DNA from: CAMDHY01 sp046156265
GTDB taxonomy: Bacteria > Pseudomonadota > Alphaproteobacteria > Rhizobiales > Segnochrobactraceae
NCBI RefSeq assembly: GCF_046156265.1
Contig: NZ_JAWDIR010000046.1
Location: 1-64,000 of the forward strand
DNA: 64,000 nucleotides
Reading direction: 5' to 3'
The position numbers and the translations under genes were made by a program. Below, piece by piece: positions 34,174 to 42,981 of this stretch. The notes beneath the pieces were generated by a model. It ran no database searches and had not been told where the DNA came from. It worked only from the letters and a program-made list of their open reading frames with translations. Positions within the stretch are counted from its first letter, which is position 1. Each line of letters starts with the position of its first letter.

Positions 34174-35106
34174 ATGACCCCCCTCCTGATCGATACCGAC
34201 ACCGCCGCCGACGACGCCATCGCGCTATTGCTCGCCTTCGCCGAGCCGTCGGCGGAGATCGTCGCCATCACCGCGGTCGCCGGCAATTGCCGGGTCGAGC
34301 AGGCTGTGCAGAACGCCCTCTACGTCGCCGAGGTCTGCGGCGCCGCCGTGCCCATCTACGTCGGCGCCGCGCGGCCGCTGGCGGGCCCGCTCGCCACGGC
34401 CGAGATGGTGCACGGCGCCGACGGCATGGGCGATGCCGGCCTGCCGATCGGCGGCCGCGCGCCGGCGGCGGGCGACGCGATCGACGTCATCCTCGAGATG
34501 GCCGACCGACACGCCGGCGCGCTGACGCTCGTCATGCTCGGCCCGCTGACGAACCTCGCGCTGGCGCTCGCCCGCGACCCCGACCTCGTCGACAAGATCG
34601 CCCGCTGCGTCGTCATGGGCGGCACCGGCGACGGCGTCGGCAACGTCACGCCGGTGGCCGAGTACAACATCTGGGTCGACCCGGAAGCGGCGCGGGCCGT
34701 GTTCACCAGCGGCCTGCCGATCACCATGGTCGGCTGCGACGCCTCCCGCCGCGACGCCCCCTTCGACGACACGGACGTTGCGGCCTGGCGGGCGCTCGGC
34801 ACCGATCGCGCGGCCCTCGCCATCGACGCCACCGCGGGCCTCCGCCGCTTTGTCCGCTCCCGGCGCAACACCGACGTCTTCGACCTGCCCGACCCGCTGG
34901 CGATGGCCGTGGCGCTGGACGCGACGCTGGTGACGAAGGCGGAGTTCCTCAATGTCGCGGTGGAAGTCCGCGCCGAGTTCAGCCGCGGCGCGACGGTGGT
35001 GGACCACCGCGGCCTCACCGGCCGCCCGCCGAACGCGACAGTGGTCCGCTCGGTAGACCAGTCGCGCTGGCGGTCGCGGCTGACGGTGGCGCTGGCGGCC
35101 GGTTAA
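34174..35106 (+). CDS. Inosine-uridine preferring nucleoside hydrolase family protein
   Basis: A 310-residue protein, ATG 34174. The N-terminal LLIDTDTAADDAIALL carries the DTDxxxDDA calcium-binding signature of the IUNH family, and VMLGPLTNLALAL, VVMGGTGDGVGNVTPVAEYNIWVDPEAA contribute further conserved calcium and ribose contacts. It cleaves ribonucleosides to base and ribose. It is convergent with the ribokinase gene (6 nt apart), which could phosphorylate the ribose set free. The base specificity is unknown; a pyridine nucleoside is possible given the neighbours. Confidence 0.92.
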   Translation: MTPLLIDTDTAADDAIALLLAFAEPSAEIVAITAVAGNCRVEQAVQNALYVAEVCGAAVPIYVGAARPLAGPLATAEMVHGADGMGDAGLPIGGRAPAAGDAIDVILEMADRHAGALTLVMLGPLTNLALALARDPDLVDKIARCVVMGGTGDGVGNVTPVAEYNIWVDPEAARAVFTSGLPITMVGCDASRRDAPFDDTDVAAWRALGTDRAALAIDATAGLRRFVRSRRNTDVFDLPDPLAMAVALDATLVTKAEFLNVAVEVRAEFSRGATVVDHRGLTGRPPNATVVRSVDQSRWRSRLTVALAAG

Positions 35107-35111
35107 CCCGG

Positions 35112-36068
35112 TTAACCCTCGCCGAACACCCGGTCGATCGCGTCGCCCGTCGGCATCCCCGTCCGCGCCCCGGCCGCGCCGACCGACAGCGCCGCCGCCG
35201 CCACCGCGCGGGCGGCGGCGACGTCGAGCGGCAACCCCTGCGCCAGTCCAGCGGCGAGAACGCCGGCCAGTGTGTCGCCGGCGCCGGTGGTGTCGACGAC
35301 GGTGACGCGGCGGCCGGGCACGTGGGTGACGGTGGTGCCGTCGGTGACGATCGCCCCGTCCGCGCCGATGGTGATCACCACGGGCGCCCCGCAGAGGGCG
35401 GAGAGCGCCAGCGCCGCGCCGGTGGCGCGGCCGTGGCTGTCGGCGGCGCTGGACATCTCGAGGAGGTGCAGGTCGACCAGCGTCGCCGCCTCGTCGCCGT
35501 TCAGCACGAGCAGCGGATGGGCCGCGAGGATGTCGTCGGCGAGCTTCCGCACCGGGGCCGGGGAGGCGACGACGCGGGCGCCCGCCCTGGCGGCGAGCCG
35601 CGCGGCGGCCGCGAGCGGCGCGTCGGGCACCTCGAAGCTCAGCGCGACGAAGCCGCCCGGCTTCAGCCGTTTCAGGGCCGCCTCGGCCGATGCCTCGTCG
35701 ACCAGCGCGTTGGCGCCGGCGGCGAGCGCGATCTGGTTCTCGCCCTTGGCGTCGACGACGATCGCCGCGATGCCGGTGGCGACGCCCGGCAGCGTGCGCA
35801 CCGCCGCGACGTCGATGCCCTCGGCCGCGAGATCGGCGCGCGCCTCGGTGCCGAAGGCATCATCGCCGACGGCGCCGGCAAAGCCCACCTTGGCGCCGGC
35901 ACGGGCGGCGGCGACCGCCTGGTTCGCCCCCTTGCCGCCGAAGAAGCGCTCGAAGCGCGAGCCCGAGACGGTCTCGCCCGGCCGCGGCAGCGCGTCGGCG
36001 TGGACGACGAGGTCGACGTTGATCGAGCCGACGACGACGAGGTCGAGCGTGCCAGTCGCGTCGGTCAT
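35112..36068 (-). CDS. rbsK: Ribokinase (PfkB family)
   Basis: A 318-residue carbohydrate kinase. The RbsK pattern is clear: VVGSINVDLVVHADALPRPGE, FFGGKGANQAVAAARAG (substrate-binding GGKGANQA) and VVDTTGAGDTLAGVLAAGL, the ATP/anion-hole motif with catalytic Asp (GAGD). It phosphorylates D-ribose to ribose 5-phosphate. The ATG overlaps the stop of the upstream glycoside hydrolase (ATGA), so it is the last gene of the minus-strand run. Confidence 0.92.
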   Translation of the reverse strand: MTDATGTLDLVVVGSINVDLVVHADALPRPGETVSGSRFERFFGGKGANQAVAAARAGAKVGFAGAVGDDAFGTEARADLAAEGIDVAAVRTLPGVATGIAAIVVDAKGENQIALAAGANALVDEASAEAALKRLKPGGFVALSFEVPDAPLAAAARLAARAGARVVASPAPVRKLADDILAAHPLLVLNGDEAATLVDLHLLEMSSAADSHGRATGAALALSALCGAPVVITIGADGAIVTDGTTVTHVPGRRVTVVDTTGAGDTLAGVLAAGLAQGLPLDVAAARAVAAAALSVGAAGARTGMPTGDAIDRVFGEG

Positions 36069-38359
36069 CGTGCCCCCTCCCGGTCGACGGCGACCACGAG
36101 CCGGACCGGTGCGGACCGCCCGCCCGGCACGTCGACGACGATGCCATCACCGTCCGCCCGCCACGTCGCCGGCTCGCCGCCGATCGTCGCCGCCACGATG
36201 GCGGTAGCGGGGACGCCCGGCAAGCGGAGGATGCCGCCCTCGGAGCCTGCCGGCAGCGTCACCGACAGCCCGCCGGCGTCGAGGCGCAGGTGGGTGAGGC
36301 GGCCGCGCACGTCGGTCGCGAGCACCGTCGCGCCGCCGCGCTGCAGCGACAGCACCGCCCCGTCGCTCTCGATCGTCAGCCGCCCGGCCGGCGTCTCCAG
36401 TGGCCCGAGCCGCACCGGCCGGCCGTCGTGGACGAGCGCGAACCCCTCCCACGGCGTCACGTCGCAGATCTCGCCGACGCCCATCGCCGGCATCAGCACG
36501 CCCCAGCCGTAGAAGCCCTCGGTGTCGGGCTGGTCGAGGGCCTCGCCGCTGTCGGCGTTGAAGTTTTCCGGGCAGAGCCGCAGCTCGTCCCACGACTGGG
36601 CGAACAGGGCGAGGCTCTTGCTCGCGAGCTTGGACGCCTCCGCGTGGCGGCCGACGCGCTTCAGCCCGTGCCAGGTGAGGAAGTTGAGCGGCGGCCAGAT
36701 GCGGCCGCGCCAGTAGGTGTTGTCGGGGAAGGCCGGATCGTTCCGCGCGACCCCCGGCAGGCCGAAGCGACCCCCGAACAGGTCGGGGTCGTCGAGGTGG
36801 ACGAGGAGCTTTTCCACCTGCTCCGGCGAGGCCGCGCCGGCGACAAGCGGATAAAAGCTCGTCGGTCCGACGCTCCGGACGAAGCGCCCGTCCCACAGGC
36901 GGTTGGCGAAGATGCCGCGGCTCTCGTCCCAAAGCTCCTCGCGGATCAGCCGGCGCGTCGTTTCGGCGCGGGCGGCGAACTCCGCCGCCCCCTCGGCGTC
37001 GCCGAGCTCGGCCGCGATCAGCGCCAGCATCTCGGCGTCCAGCGCCACGAGGCTGTTGAGGCCGACGTCCAGGCAGTCGAGCGTGCGCGTCGCCGGGTCG
37101 TAGCTCGTCTCGTCGTGGATCGGCGCGTTGTCCATGCTGGACTCGTTGCGCGCCCCGAAGTGGGTGCCCTTGTAGAGGCCCTCGCCGACGTCCGAGGTAC
37201 CGTAGGAGACGAGGCTGCGGCCGCCCGGGTCGCGCACCCGCCACCACCAGCGCTGGTTCCGCGCCAAGGCGTCATAGGTGAGCGACAGCATCGAGCGGCT
37301 GCCGGTGCGGGCGAAGATCGACCAGGCGACGAAGGAGGCGACGGGGATCTGCGTGCGGTCGACCCAGCCGTCCATCGCGGTGATCAGGCAGGCGAGGTTG
37401 CCCTCCGGCGTGGCATTCGACAGCGAGACCGCGAGGTTTTCCCGCGCGAGCTCGGGGTCGAGCATGGCGGCGGCCATCGCGGCATAGAGCTGGTCGTCGA
37501 GCCAGACGCCGAAGCCGCCGAACTTGGCCACGTCCCAGTTGCGGCTGATCGCCGTGTAGGGGCGGGCGTTGATGCCGTCCCAGACGGTGTTCCAGGCGAT
37601 GACGTCGCGCACCGCGTCGAGCGAGCCGGCGTTCGCCCCCTCCTGCGCCGGCGCCACCGGCGCCGCCTCGCTGGCGAGCGCCGCCTTGGCCCGCGCGACC
37701 GCGAGGTCCTCACGGTCGGCGACGGCGGCGGCGATGCGGGAGGTGCGCATCATCTCGAAGTTGAAGCGCAACGCCAGCACCGGTGCTGCGTCGGACCGGG
37801 CGGAGAGGTGCCAGTAGCCGTGCCGCTCGTACTCGCTCTTCAGGTCGGCGATCGTCGCGTGGCCGCTGACGAGCGAGGGCGCGTCGGCGGAGACGACGGC
37901 GACGAAGCGGTGGCCGACGCGCACCACGGTGGCGCCGCTCGCCGCGTCATGCCGGACGATCTCGCCGCCGTCGGCGGAAACGCACAGGCAGAACCAGAAG
38001 CGGAGGCCCCACTCGCCGAGCGTCGGCGCCGTCCAGGAGCCGACGACGGCATAGGGGTCGGGCTTCGTCCAGGTGAGGTCGACGTGGGTGCCGGCGTGGT
38101 CGAGGCCGATCTCGACCAGCGAGCCGTCGACGGCGTGGCGGCCATAGCGGGCGCCGCCGCCGGGCGGGAAATCTGTCGCCTGGCGGGTGCTCGCCGCATA
38201 GGCGACCGGCGTCAGCCGCACCCCGATCGGCAGGAACATCATCTCCGCCGGCCGCCGGCCCCAGGTGTTCCAGGCGCGGGCGAGCGGGATCGTCGTCGTG
38301 CCCGGCACGGCGGTTGGTGCGAAGGCGCCGCGCGGCGGCAGGTCGGAATCGGCGCTCAT
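36065..38359 (-). CDS. GH63/MGH1-like glycoside hydrolase
   Basis: A 764-residue protein. The (alpha/alpha)6-barrel region shows the pattern of GH63-like and mannosylglycerate/glucosylglycerate hydrolases: NRDWD-like ISRNWDVAKFGGFGVWLDDQ around residue 290, NESSMDNAPIHDETSYD, then FYPLVAG, FGLPGVARNDPAFPDNTYWRGRIWPPLNFL. Acidic residues in DNAP and WRGRIW positions fit catalytic roles. An N-terminal beta-rich domain and a C-terminal ~120-residue beta domain frame the barrel. No signal peptide is evident, so it acts in the cytoplasm, likely on an imported glycoside. It sits between the isochorismatase-like gene (51 nt) and ribokinase. Confidence 0.82.
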   Translation of the reverse strand: MSADSDLPPRGAFAPTAVPGTTTIPLARAWNTWGRRPAEMMFLPIGVRLTPVAYAASTRQATDFPPGGGARYGRHAVDGSLVEIGLDHAGTHVDLTWTKPDPYAVVGSWTAPTLGEWGLRFWFCLCVSADGGEIVRHDAASGATVVRVGHRFVAVVSADAPSLVSGHATIADLKSEYERHGYWHLSARSDAAPVLALRFNFEMMRTSRIAAAVADREDLAVARAKAALASEAAPVAPAQEGANAGSLDAVRDVIAWNTVWDGINARPYTAISRNWDVAKFGGFGVWLDDQLYAAMAAAMLDPELARENLAVSLSNATPEGNLACLITAMDGWVDRTQIPVASFVAWSIFARTGSRSMLSLTYDALARNQRWWWRVRDPGGRSLVSYGTSDVGEGLYKGTHFGARNESSMDNAPIHDETSYDPATRTLDCLDVGLNSLVALDAEMLALIAAELGDAEGAAEFAARAETTRRLIREELWDESRGIFANRLWDGRFVRSVGPTSFYPLVAGAASPEQVEKLLVHLDDPDLFGGRFGLPGVARNDPAFPDNTYWRGRIWPPLNFLTWHGLKRVGRHAEASKLASKSLALFAQSWDELRLCPENFNADSGEALDQPDTEGFYGWGVLMPAMGVGEICDVTPWEGFALVHDGRPVRLGPLETPAGRLTIESDGAVLSLQRGGATVLATDVRGRLTHLRLDAGGLSVTLPAGSEGGILRLPGVPATAIVAATIGGEPATWRADGDGIVVDVPGGRSAPVRLVVAVDREGAR

Positions 38360-38410
38360 GGTCCCCAGACTTTCACGGGCGAGACTTACACGGGAAGAAC
38401 GGCGGGCGGG

Positions 38411-39010
38411 TCAGCCCTGCCAGGCCTTCAGGACGTCGTCGGTGGTGGCGATCTCGACCTGCCGGTCGAAGCGCGGCAGCACGGCGTCGAGCGTCGCCCG
38501 GTGGCCCGCTTCCGACGACGACGCGAGCGCATCCGACACCGCGATGACGCGGTAGCCGCGGTCGATCGCCGGCAGCAGCGTGCCGAGCACGCAGACGTCG
38601 GTCTCGACGCCAGTGAAGACCAGCGTGTCGGCGCCGAGCCGGTCGAGCAGTTCGGCGAAGGCCGGCACCTCGAAGGCCGAATAGGTAAGCTTGTCGATGA
38701 CGAGCTCCGGGTCGGCATGCGGCACCAGGTCGGGCACGAGGTCGACGAGGCCGGCCTCCATGTTGCGGCCTGTGAACTGATCCCAGTGCCGGTAGTAGTC
38801 GCGCCACATGCCCGGCGCGTCGTCGGCGTGGTGGGGCACGACGAAGCGCGTCCACACCGTCCGGCCAGGCTTGGCGTGGGCGAGCTTGAGCACATTCGGC
38901 AGGATCGCCGGGATCGCCGTGCACTGCCAGGCGGTGTCCTCGGCGAAGATGCGCTGCAGGTCGACCGCGACGTGCACGGTGCCGGGTCCGAGGGGGCCGA
39001 AGGGGAGCAT
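38411..39010 (-). CDS. Isochorismatase-family cysteine hydrolase (nicotinamidase-like)
   Basis: A 199-residue protein with the catalytic triad of the family: Asp17 (VAVDLQ), Lys107 (VIDKLTYSAF) and Cys140 (GVETDVCV), the last preceded by the cis-peptide GVETDV segment. The family includes nicotinamidases, isochorismatases and ureidoacrylate-type amidohydrolases; sequence alone does not settle the substrate. It starts 3 nt after the ABC ATPase stop, in the same run as a nicotinate phosphoribosyltransferase, so nicotinamide to nicotinate is a reasonable guess. Confidence 0.85.
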   Translation of the reverse strand: MLPFGPLGPGTVHVAVDLQRIFAEDTAWQCTAIPAILPNVLKLAHAKPGRTVWTRFVVPHHADDAPGMWRDYYRHWDQFTGRNMEAGLVDLVPDLVPHADPELVIDKLTYSAFEVPAFAELLDRLGADTLVFTGVETDVCVLGTLLPAIDRGYRVIAVSDALASSSEAGHRATLDAVLPRFDRQVEIATTDDVLKAWQG

Positions 39011-39013
39011 GCC

Positions 39014-40075
39014 TCAGTCCTTGATCAGGATCGTCTGCTTCGGCGGGAAGGCGAGCGTCACCGCGGCGCCCGCTTCCGCCACCGGCCCGCCGGTGCGGTT
39101 CTGGGCGAAAACCGTCAGCGCCACCCCGCCGGGCCCGTCGAGGAGATAGGTCGAGGCGGCGCCGGCGTAGACCACCTGCCGCACCGTCGCCGGCACGGCG
39201 TTGGCGCCGGCCGGAGCCGCGCCCCACGCCGGCACCAGAGCGATCTTCTCCGGCCGTACGGCGAGCAGCGCCTTGGCGCCCGACGCCGGCAGGGCATCGT
39301 CGGTGCGCACCAGCACGCCGCCGACGATGACGCCGCCGTCCGCCACCACGCCCTCGAGGAAGTTCGCGTCGCCGAGGAAACTCGCCGCGAAGCGCGTTGC
39401 CGGCCGCTCGTAGACCTCGCCGGGCGACCCCGCCTGGACGATCCGGCCGCGATCGAGGATGGCGACGTGGTCGGAGAGCGCGAGCGCCTCCTCCTGGTCG
39501 TGGGTGACGAAGATCGTGGTGATGCCGACCTCGCGCTGGATGCGCTTGAGCTCCACCTGCATCTCCTGGCGGAGCCGCCGGTCGAGGGCCGACAGCGGCT
39601 CGTCGAGCAGCAGCACCCGCGGACGCGTGACGATCGCACGCGCCAGCGCAACACGCTGCTGCTGGCCGCCAGAGAGCTCCTTCGGCCGCCGGGCGCCGAA
39701 GCCCGAAAGCCGCACCATCTCCAGCGCCTCGCCGACGCGCCGGCTCGCCTCCGCGCCGCGCACGCCGCGGCGGGCGAGGCCGAAGGCGACGTTGTCGTCG
39801 ACGCTCATGTGCGGGAACAGCGCGTAGGACTGGAACACCATGCCGATGGCGCGCTTCCACACCGGCACGTGCGTCACGTCCTCGCCGCCGATCAGGATGC
39901 GGCCGCGGTCGGCGGTGACGAAGCCGGCGACGATCCGCAGAAGCGTCGTCTTGCCGGAGCCGGAGGGGCCGAGCAGGCTGGTGAAGCGGCCGTCCTCGAA
40001 GGTGAGCGACACGTCGTCGAGCACCGCCGTGGCGCCGTAGCTCTTGCCGATCGTCTGAGCGTCAACGGCGGCCAC
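39014..40075 (-). CDS. Spermidine/putrescine-type ABC transporter ATPase (PotA-like)
   Basis: I set the start at GTG 40075 because GGAGG lies 5 nt upstream and a TTG at 40087 has no such site; length is 353 residues. The NBD has Walker A GPSGSGKTT near residue 34, Q-loop VFQSYALFPH, signature LSGGQQQRVALARAI, Walker B LLLDEPLSALD and H-loop FVTHDQEEAL. A C-terminal TOBE domain (VRPEKIALV) is present. It powers the PotB/C-like permeases encoded upstream, which overlap it by 14 nt. Confidence 0.93.
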   Translation of the reverse strand: MAAVDAQTIGKSYGATAVLDDVSLTFEDGRFTSLLGPSGSGKTTLLRIVAGFVTADRGRILIGGEDVTHVPVWKRAIGMVFQSYALFPHMSVDDNVAFGLARRGVRGAEASRRVGEALEMVRLSGFGARRPKELSGGQQQRVALARAIVTRPRVLLLDEPLSALDRRLRQEMQVELKRIQREVGITTIFVTHDQEEALALSDHVAILDRGRIVQAGSPGEVYERPATRFAASFLGDANFLEGVVADGGVIVGGVLVRTDDALPASGAKALLAVRPEKIALVPAWGAAPAGANAVPATVRQVVYAGAASTYLLDGPGGVALTVFAQNRTGGPVAEAGAAVTLAFPPKQTILIKD

Positions 40076-40841
40076 TGACGCCTCCAACCTTGGTGAGCCG
40101 CGCGAAGATGATGATGAGGATCATCGAGGCGGCGAGGAGCAGCGAGGACACCGCGTTCACCTCCGGGGTGAAGCCCTTGCGGATCGAGGTGTAGATCTCC
40201 ACCGGCAGCGTCGAGACGCCCGGCGTCGCCAGGAAGTAGGAGATGACGAACTGGTCGAGCGACACCGCGAAGGCGAACAGCGCCGCGGCGATCAGGCTCG
40301 GCATCAAAAGCGGCAGCGTCACCGCGAAGAAGGCGTGCAGCGGCGTCGAGCCGAGGCTCATGGCCGCCTCCTCGAGGTCGATGCGGGTGTTGTTGAGGCC
40401 GGCGCCGACGACGAGCACGACATAGGGGATGGCAAGCGCGACGTGGCCGAGCACCATCGCGTGCAGGCCGCGGCCGATGCCCGTCCAGAAGAAGAAGACG
40501 AGCATCGCCGTGCCGATGATCAGCCAGGGAATGGCGATCGGCGGCAGCAGCAGCAGTTGCAGCAGCGTGCGGCCGCGGAAGCGCCGGCGCGACAGCGCGA
40601 TCGCCGCGAGCGAGCCGATGATGGTGGCGAGCACCGTCGTCAGGATGGCAATGAGCACCGAATTGCGGGTGGCGGCGAGAAGCTTGTCGTTGCCGGACAG
40701 CTCCTGAAACCAGTGCGTGGTGAACTCGAAGGGCAGGGCATAGAGCGGCGAGGCGTTGAAGGCCATCGCCACCAGCACCGCCACCGGCAGGTAGAGGAAG
40801 CCCAGCACCGCGAACAGGAAGAGCTTGCCCAGGGCCGTCAT
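40062..40841 (-). CDS. ABC transporter permease (PotC-like)
   Basis: A 259-residue membrane protein with hydrophobic segments typical of PotC (LFLFAVLGFLYLPVAVLVAMAFN; TRNSVLIAILTTVLATIIGSLAAIALSRRRF). The EAA loop is RIDLEEAAMSLGSTPLHAFFAVTLPLL. It pairs with the PotB-like protein, whose stop lies 7 nt upstream of this start. The 3' end overlaps the ATPase start. Confidence 0.92.
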   Translation of the reverse strand: MTALGKLFLFAVLGFLYLPVAVLVAMAFNASPLYALPFEFTTHWFQELSGNDKLLAATRNSVLIAILTTVLATIIGSLAAIALSRRRFRGRTLLQLLLLPPIAIPWLIIGTAMLVFFFWTGIGRGLHAMVLGHVALAIPYVVLVVGAGLNNTRIDLEEAAMSLGSTPLHAFFAVTLPLLMPSLIAAALFAFAVSLDQFVISYFLATPGVSTLPVEIYTSIRKGFTPEVNAVSSLLLAASMILIIIFARLTKVGGVSGRR

Positions 40842-40848
40842 GCCGCCC

Positions 40849-41739
40849 TCACGACAGCGTCAGGCGGCCGCGCAGGGCGCGCGAGAACACGGCGAAGACG
40901 ACGAGCACGACCGCCAGCATGATGAAGGAGAGCGCCGAGCCGAGCGGCCAGTTGAAGGCCTGGGTGAACTGGTCCTCGATGACGGTGCCGATGGTGACGC
41001 CCGCCGTGCCGCCGAGGATGCGTGGTTCCATGAACGAGCCGATCACCGGCACGAAGATCAGCACCGAGCCGGCGATCAGGCCGGGGGCGGCGAGCGGCAG
41101 CACGATCTTGCCGAACACCACCGGGGCGCGGGCACCGAGGCTGCGCGCTGCTTCCAGGATCTCGTCGTCGATGGCGACGACCGAGAGGTAGCAGGTGAGG
41201 ATCATGTAGGGCAGGTAGGCGTGCACCAGCCCGACGACGATCGCCGGATAGCTGTAGAGGATGCCGATCGACGGCGCCCCCGCCCAGACCGTACGGATCA
41301 GGTCGTCGAGGATGCCGTTTTCGCGCAGCACCATGGTCCACGAGAACACTCGCACAAGTCCGTTCGTCCAGAACGGCAGGATGACCAGGAAGAACAGCAC
41401 CTCGCGGGTGCGGCCGCGGAAGGCCCGCGACAAGGCGAGCGCCGCCGGCAGGCCGATCAGGGCACAGATGCCGGTCGTCCAGGCGCCGAGCGCCAGCGAG
41501 CGCAGCGCCACCTCGACGAGGTAGGGCCGGTTGTAGAAGACGAGATAGTGGGCGCCGGTGAACGAGACGGCGCGGTTGCCGAACGGCGCGGCGGTGAGGA
41601 ACGAGAACACCAGCATGGCGACGAGCGGCAGGAAGATCGCCACCGTCAGCCACAGATAGGCCGGTGTCACCAGCGCCGCCGTGACGGCGCCGGGGGATAG
41701 GCCGCGCCGTGCCGGCGCGCCGCTCTGCGGCTCGCTCAT
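40849..41739 (-). CDS. ABC transporter permease (PotB-like)
   Basis: A 296-residue membrane protein with ATG 41739 (the frame is open upstream into the binding-protein gene). TRPYLVEVALRSLALGAWTTG-like segment and the region WTNGLVRVFSWTMVLRENG are typical of PotB/H permeases. The EAA loop reads AIDDEILEAARSLGARAPVVFGKIVLPLA. It lies 89 nt downstream of the binding protein gene. Confidence 0.92.
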   Translation of the reverse strand: MSEPQSGAPARRGLSPGAVTAALVTPAYLWLTVAIFLPLVAMLVFSFLTAAPFGNRAVSFTGAHYLVFYNRPYLVEVALRSLALGAWTTGICALIGLPAALALSRAFRGRTREVLFFLVILPFWTNGLVRVFSWTMVLRENGILDDLIRTVWAGAPSIGILYSYPAIVVGLVHAYLPYMILTCYLSVVAIDDEILEAARSLGARAPVVFGKIVLPLAAPGLIAGSVLIFVPVIGSFMEPRILGGTAGVTIGTVIEDQFTQAFNWPLGSALSFIMLAVVLVVFAVFSRALRGRLTLS

Positions 41740-41828
41740 GCCTGCCTCGCCTGCCGCCGGGGGAGTGTGGCGCCGGCCTGTCAGCCGGCGCCCTGTCGGA
41801 TGTCTGTGCCTTTGAGCGCGCTCGCGCC

Positions 41829-42908
41829 TCAGGTGGCGTAGAACGCCTTCACCTCTTCCCAGGCGTCGACGAAGGCCTGGCGGCGGTCGTCGGGCATCGG
41901 CGACATGAACTGCAGGTTCTTCAGGTACTCGGTCTTGTGGATGAGCTTCTGCGGGTCGTCCGCCGGCAGCTGCTCCATCGCCTTGGCGTTCGCGGACGCC
42001 GGCGCGCCGACCTCGGTCGCCCACTGCACGTAGAACTTCGGGTCGATCATGTAGTTGATGAACGACACCGCCTCCGCCTTGTTCGGCGCCGAGGCGGGCA
42101 CGGACAGGCCGTCGAGCCAGCCGATCGCGCCTTCCTTCGGCACGATGAAGTCGACCGGCAGCTTGAACGTCTTCTGCGAGCGGCCGGCCGCACCCGACCA
42201 GTAGATCGAGTAGTCGAACTCGCCGGCGGAGAACGCCTTGTTCCACTGGTCCTCGCTCGACCAGATCAGCTTGACGTTCGGCTTCATCGCCTTGAGCTTC
42301 TCGACGACCGCCTTCATGTCCTTCGGGTCGTTGATGCTCTCGCCGAAGAGGAGGGCGGCGATGCCGACCTCGGTGATGGCGTCGTCATAGAGCGCGACGC
42401 GGCCGACCGCCTCAGGCGACCACAGCACCTCGAGCGACTGCGCGCCGGCGGCCTTGTCCTTGCGGACGCCGAGGCCGTTCATGCCCCACACCCAGGCGAC
42501 GCCGTAGGACTTGCCGTCGAAGGCGAAGTTCGAGCTGTCACGCAGCAGCGGGTCGAGGTCGGCGGAGTTCGGCACGGTGGCGAAGTCGATCGGGTTGAGC
42601 AGGCCTTCCTCGGCGATGCGGCTCGTCCAGGCGCTGTTGATCAGCGCGACGTCGTAGGCGCCGGGGTTGGTGCGCAGCTTGGTGAACATCTCCTGCTCGG
42701 AGTTGAAGTAGTCGTGCACCACCTCGATGCCCGTCTGCTCCGCGAACAGCTTCAGGGCCCAGCTTTCGTCGGTGCCGTAGCCCTGCCAGTTCAGCACAGT
42801 GATCTTGCCGGCGGCGCGGGCGCGCGGCATGCGGGCGCCCAGCGCACCGGCGGCGACGCCGGCCCCGAGCAGGAGGTTGAAGCGACGGCGATCGACGAGA
42901 GTGCGCAT
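41829..42908 (-). CDS. ABC transporter substrate-binding protein (PotD-like), Tat signal
   Basis: A 359-residue periplasmic protein. The N-terminus VDRRRFNLLLGAGVAAGALG contains a twin-arginine motif, followed by a hydrophobic stretch and an AxA-like cleavage site near ARAAGKIT. The mature part begins ITVLNWQGYGTDESW, the typical PotD opening. It binds a polyamine-like or other small cation or carboxylate, unknown. Strong GGAGGGG stands before the ATG, and a GntR-type palindrome lies at 42926-42941 just upstream, so this gene may head its own transcript. Confidence 0.93.
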   Translation of the reverse strand: MRTLVDRRRFNLLLGAGVAAGALGARMPRARAAGKITVLNWQGYGTDESWALKLFAEQTGIEVVHDYFNSEQEMFTKLRTNPGAYDVALINSAWTSRIAEEGLLNPIDFATVPNSADLDPLLRDSSNFAFDGKSYGVAWVWGMNGLGVRKDKAAGAQSLEVLWSPEAVGRVALYDDAITEVGIAALLFGESINDPKDMKAVVEKLKAMKPNVKLIWSSEDQWNKAFSAGEFDYSIYWSGAAGRSQKTFKLPVDFIVPKEGAIGWLDGLSVPASAPNKAEAVSFINYMIDPKFYVQWATEVGAPASANAKAMEQLPADDPQKLIHKTEYLKNLQFMSPMPDDRRQAFVDAWEEVKAFYAT

Positions 42909-42925
42909 GATCGGACCCCTCCGAT

Positions 42926-42941
42926 TGTTTGTATACGAACA
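42926..42941. promoter_or_regulatory. Palindrome TGTTTGTATACGAACA, GntR-type operator candidate
   Basis: The 16-mer is a near-perfect palindrome around GTATAC with TGTT and AACA arms. It lies 17 nt upstream of the PotD-like start and behind the pncB-like stop. GT-N-AC-type palindromes are typical for GntR-family repressors. No GntR gene is visible in this window; the regulator would lie elsewhere. Confidence 0.55.
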
Positions 42942-42981
42942 GTTTGAGGCCGGGGCCCCGGCTCTGTCAACGCCGATGTGG

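Noticed and set aside
36290..40078. 1262-codon open frame on the plus strand
   Set aside because: It lies antisense to the glycosidase, hydrolase and PotA-like genes, all of which have intact domain motifs on the other strand; the translation has no motif.
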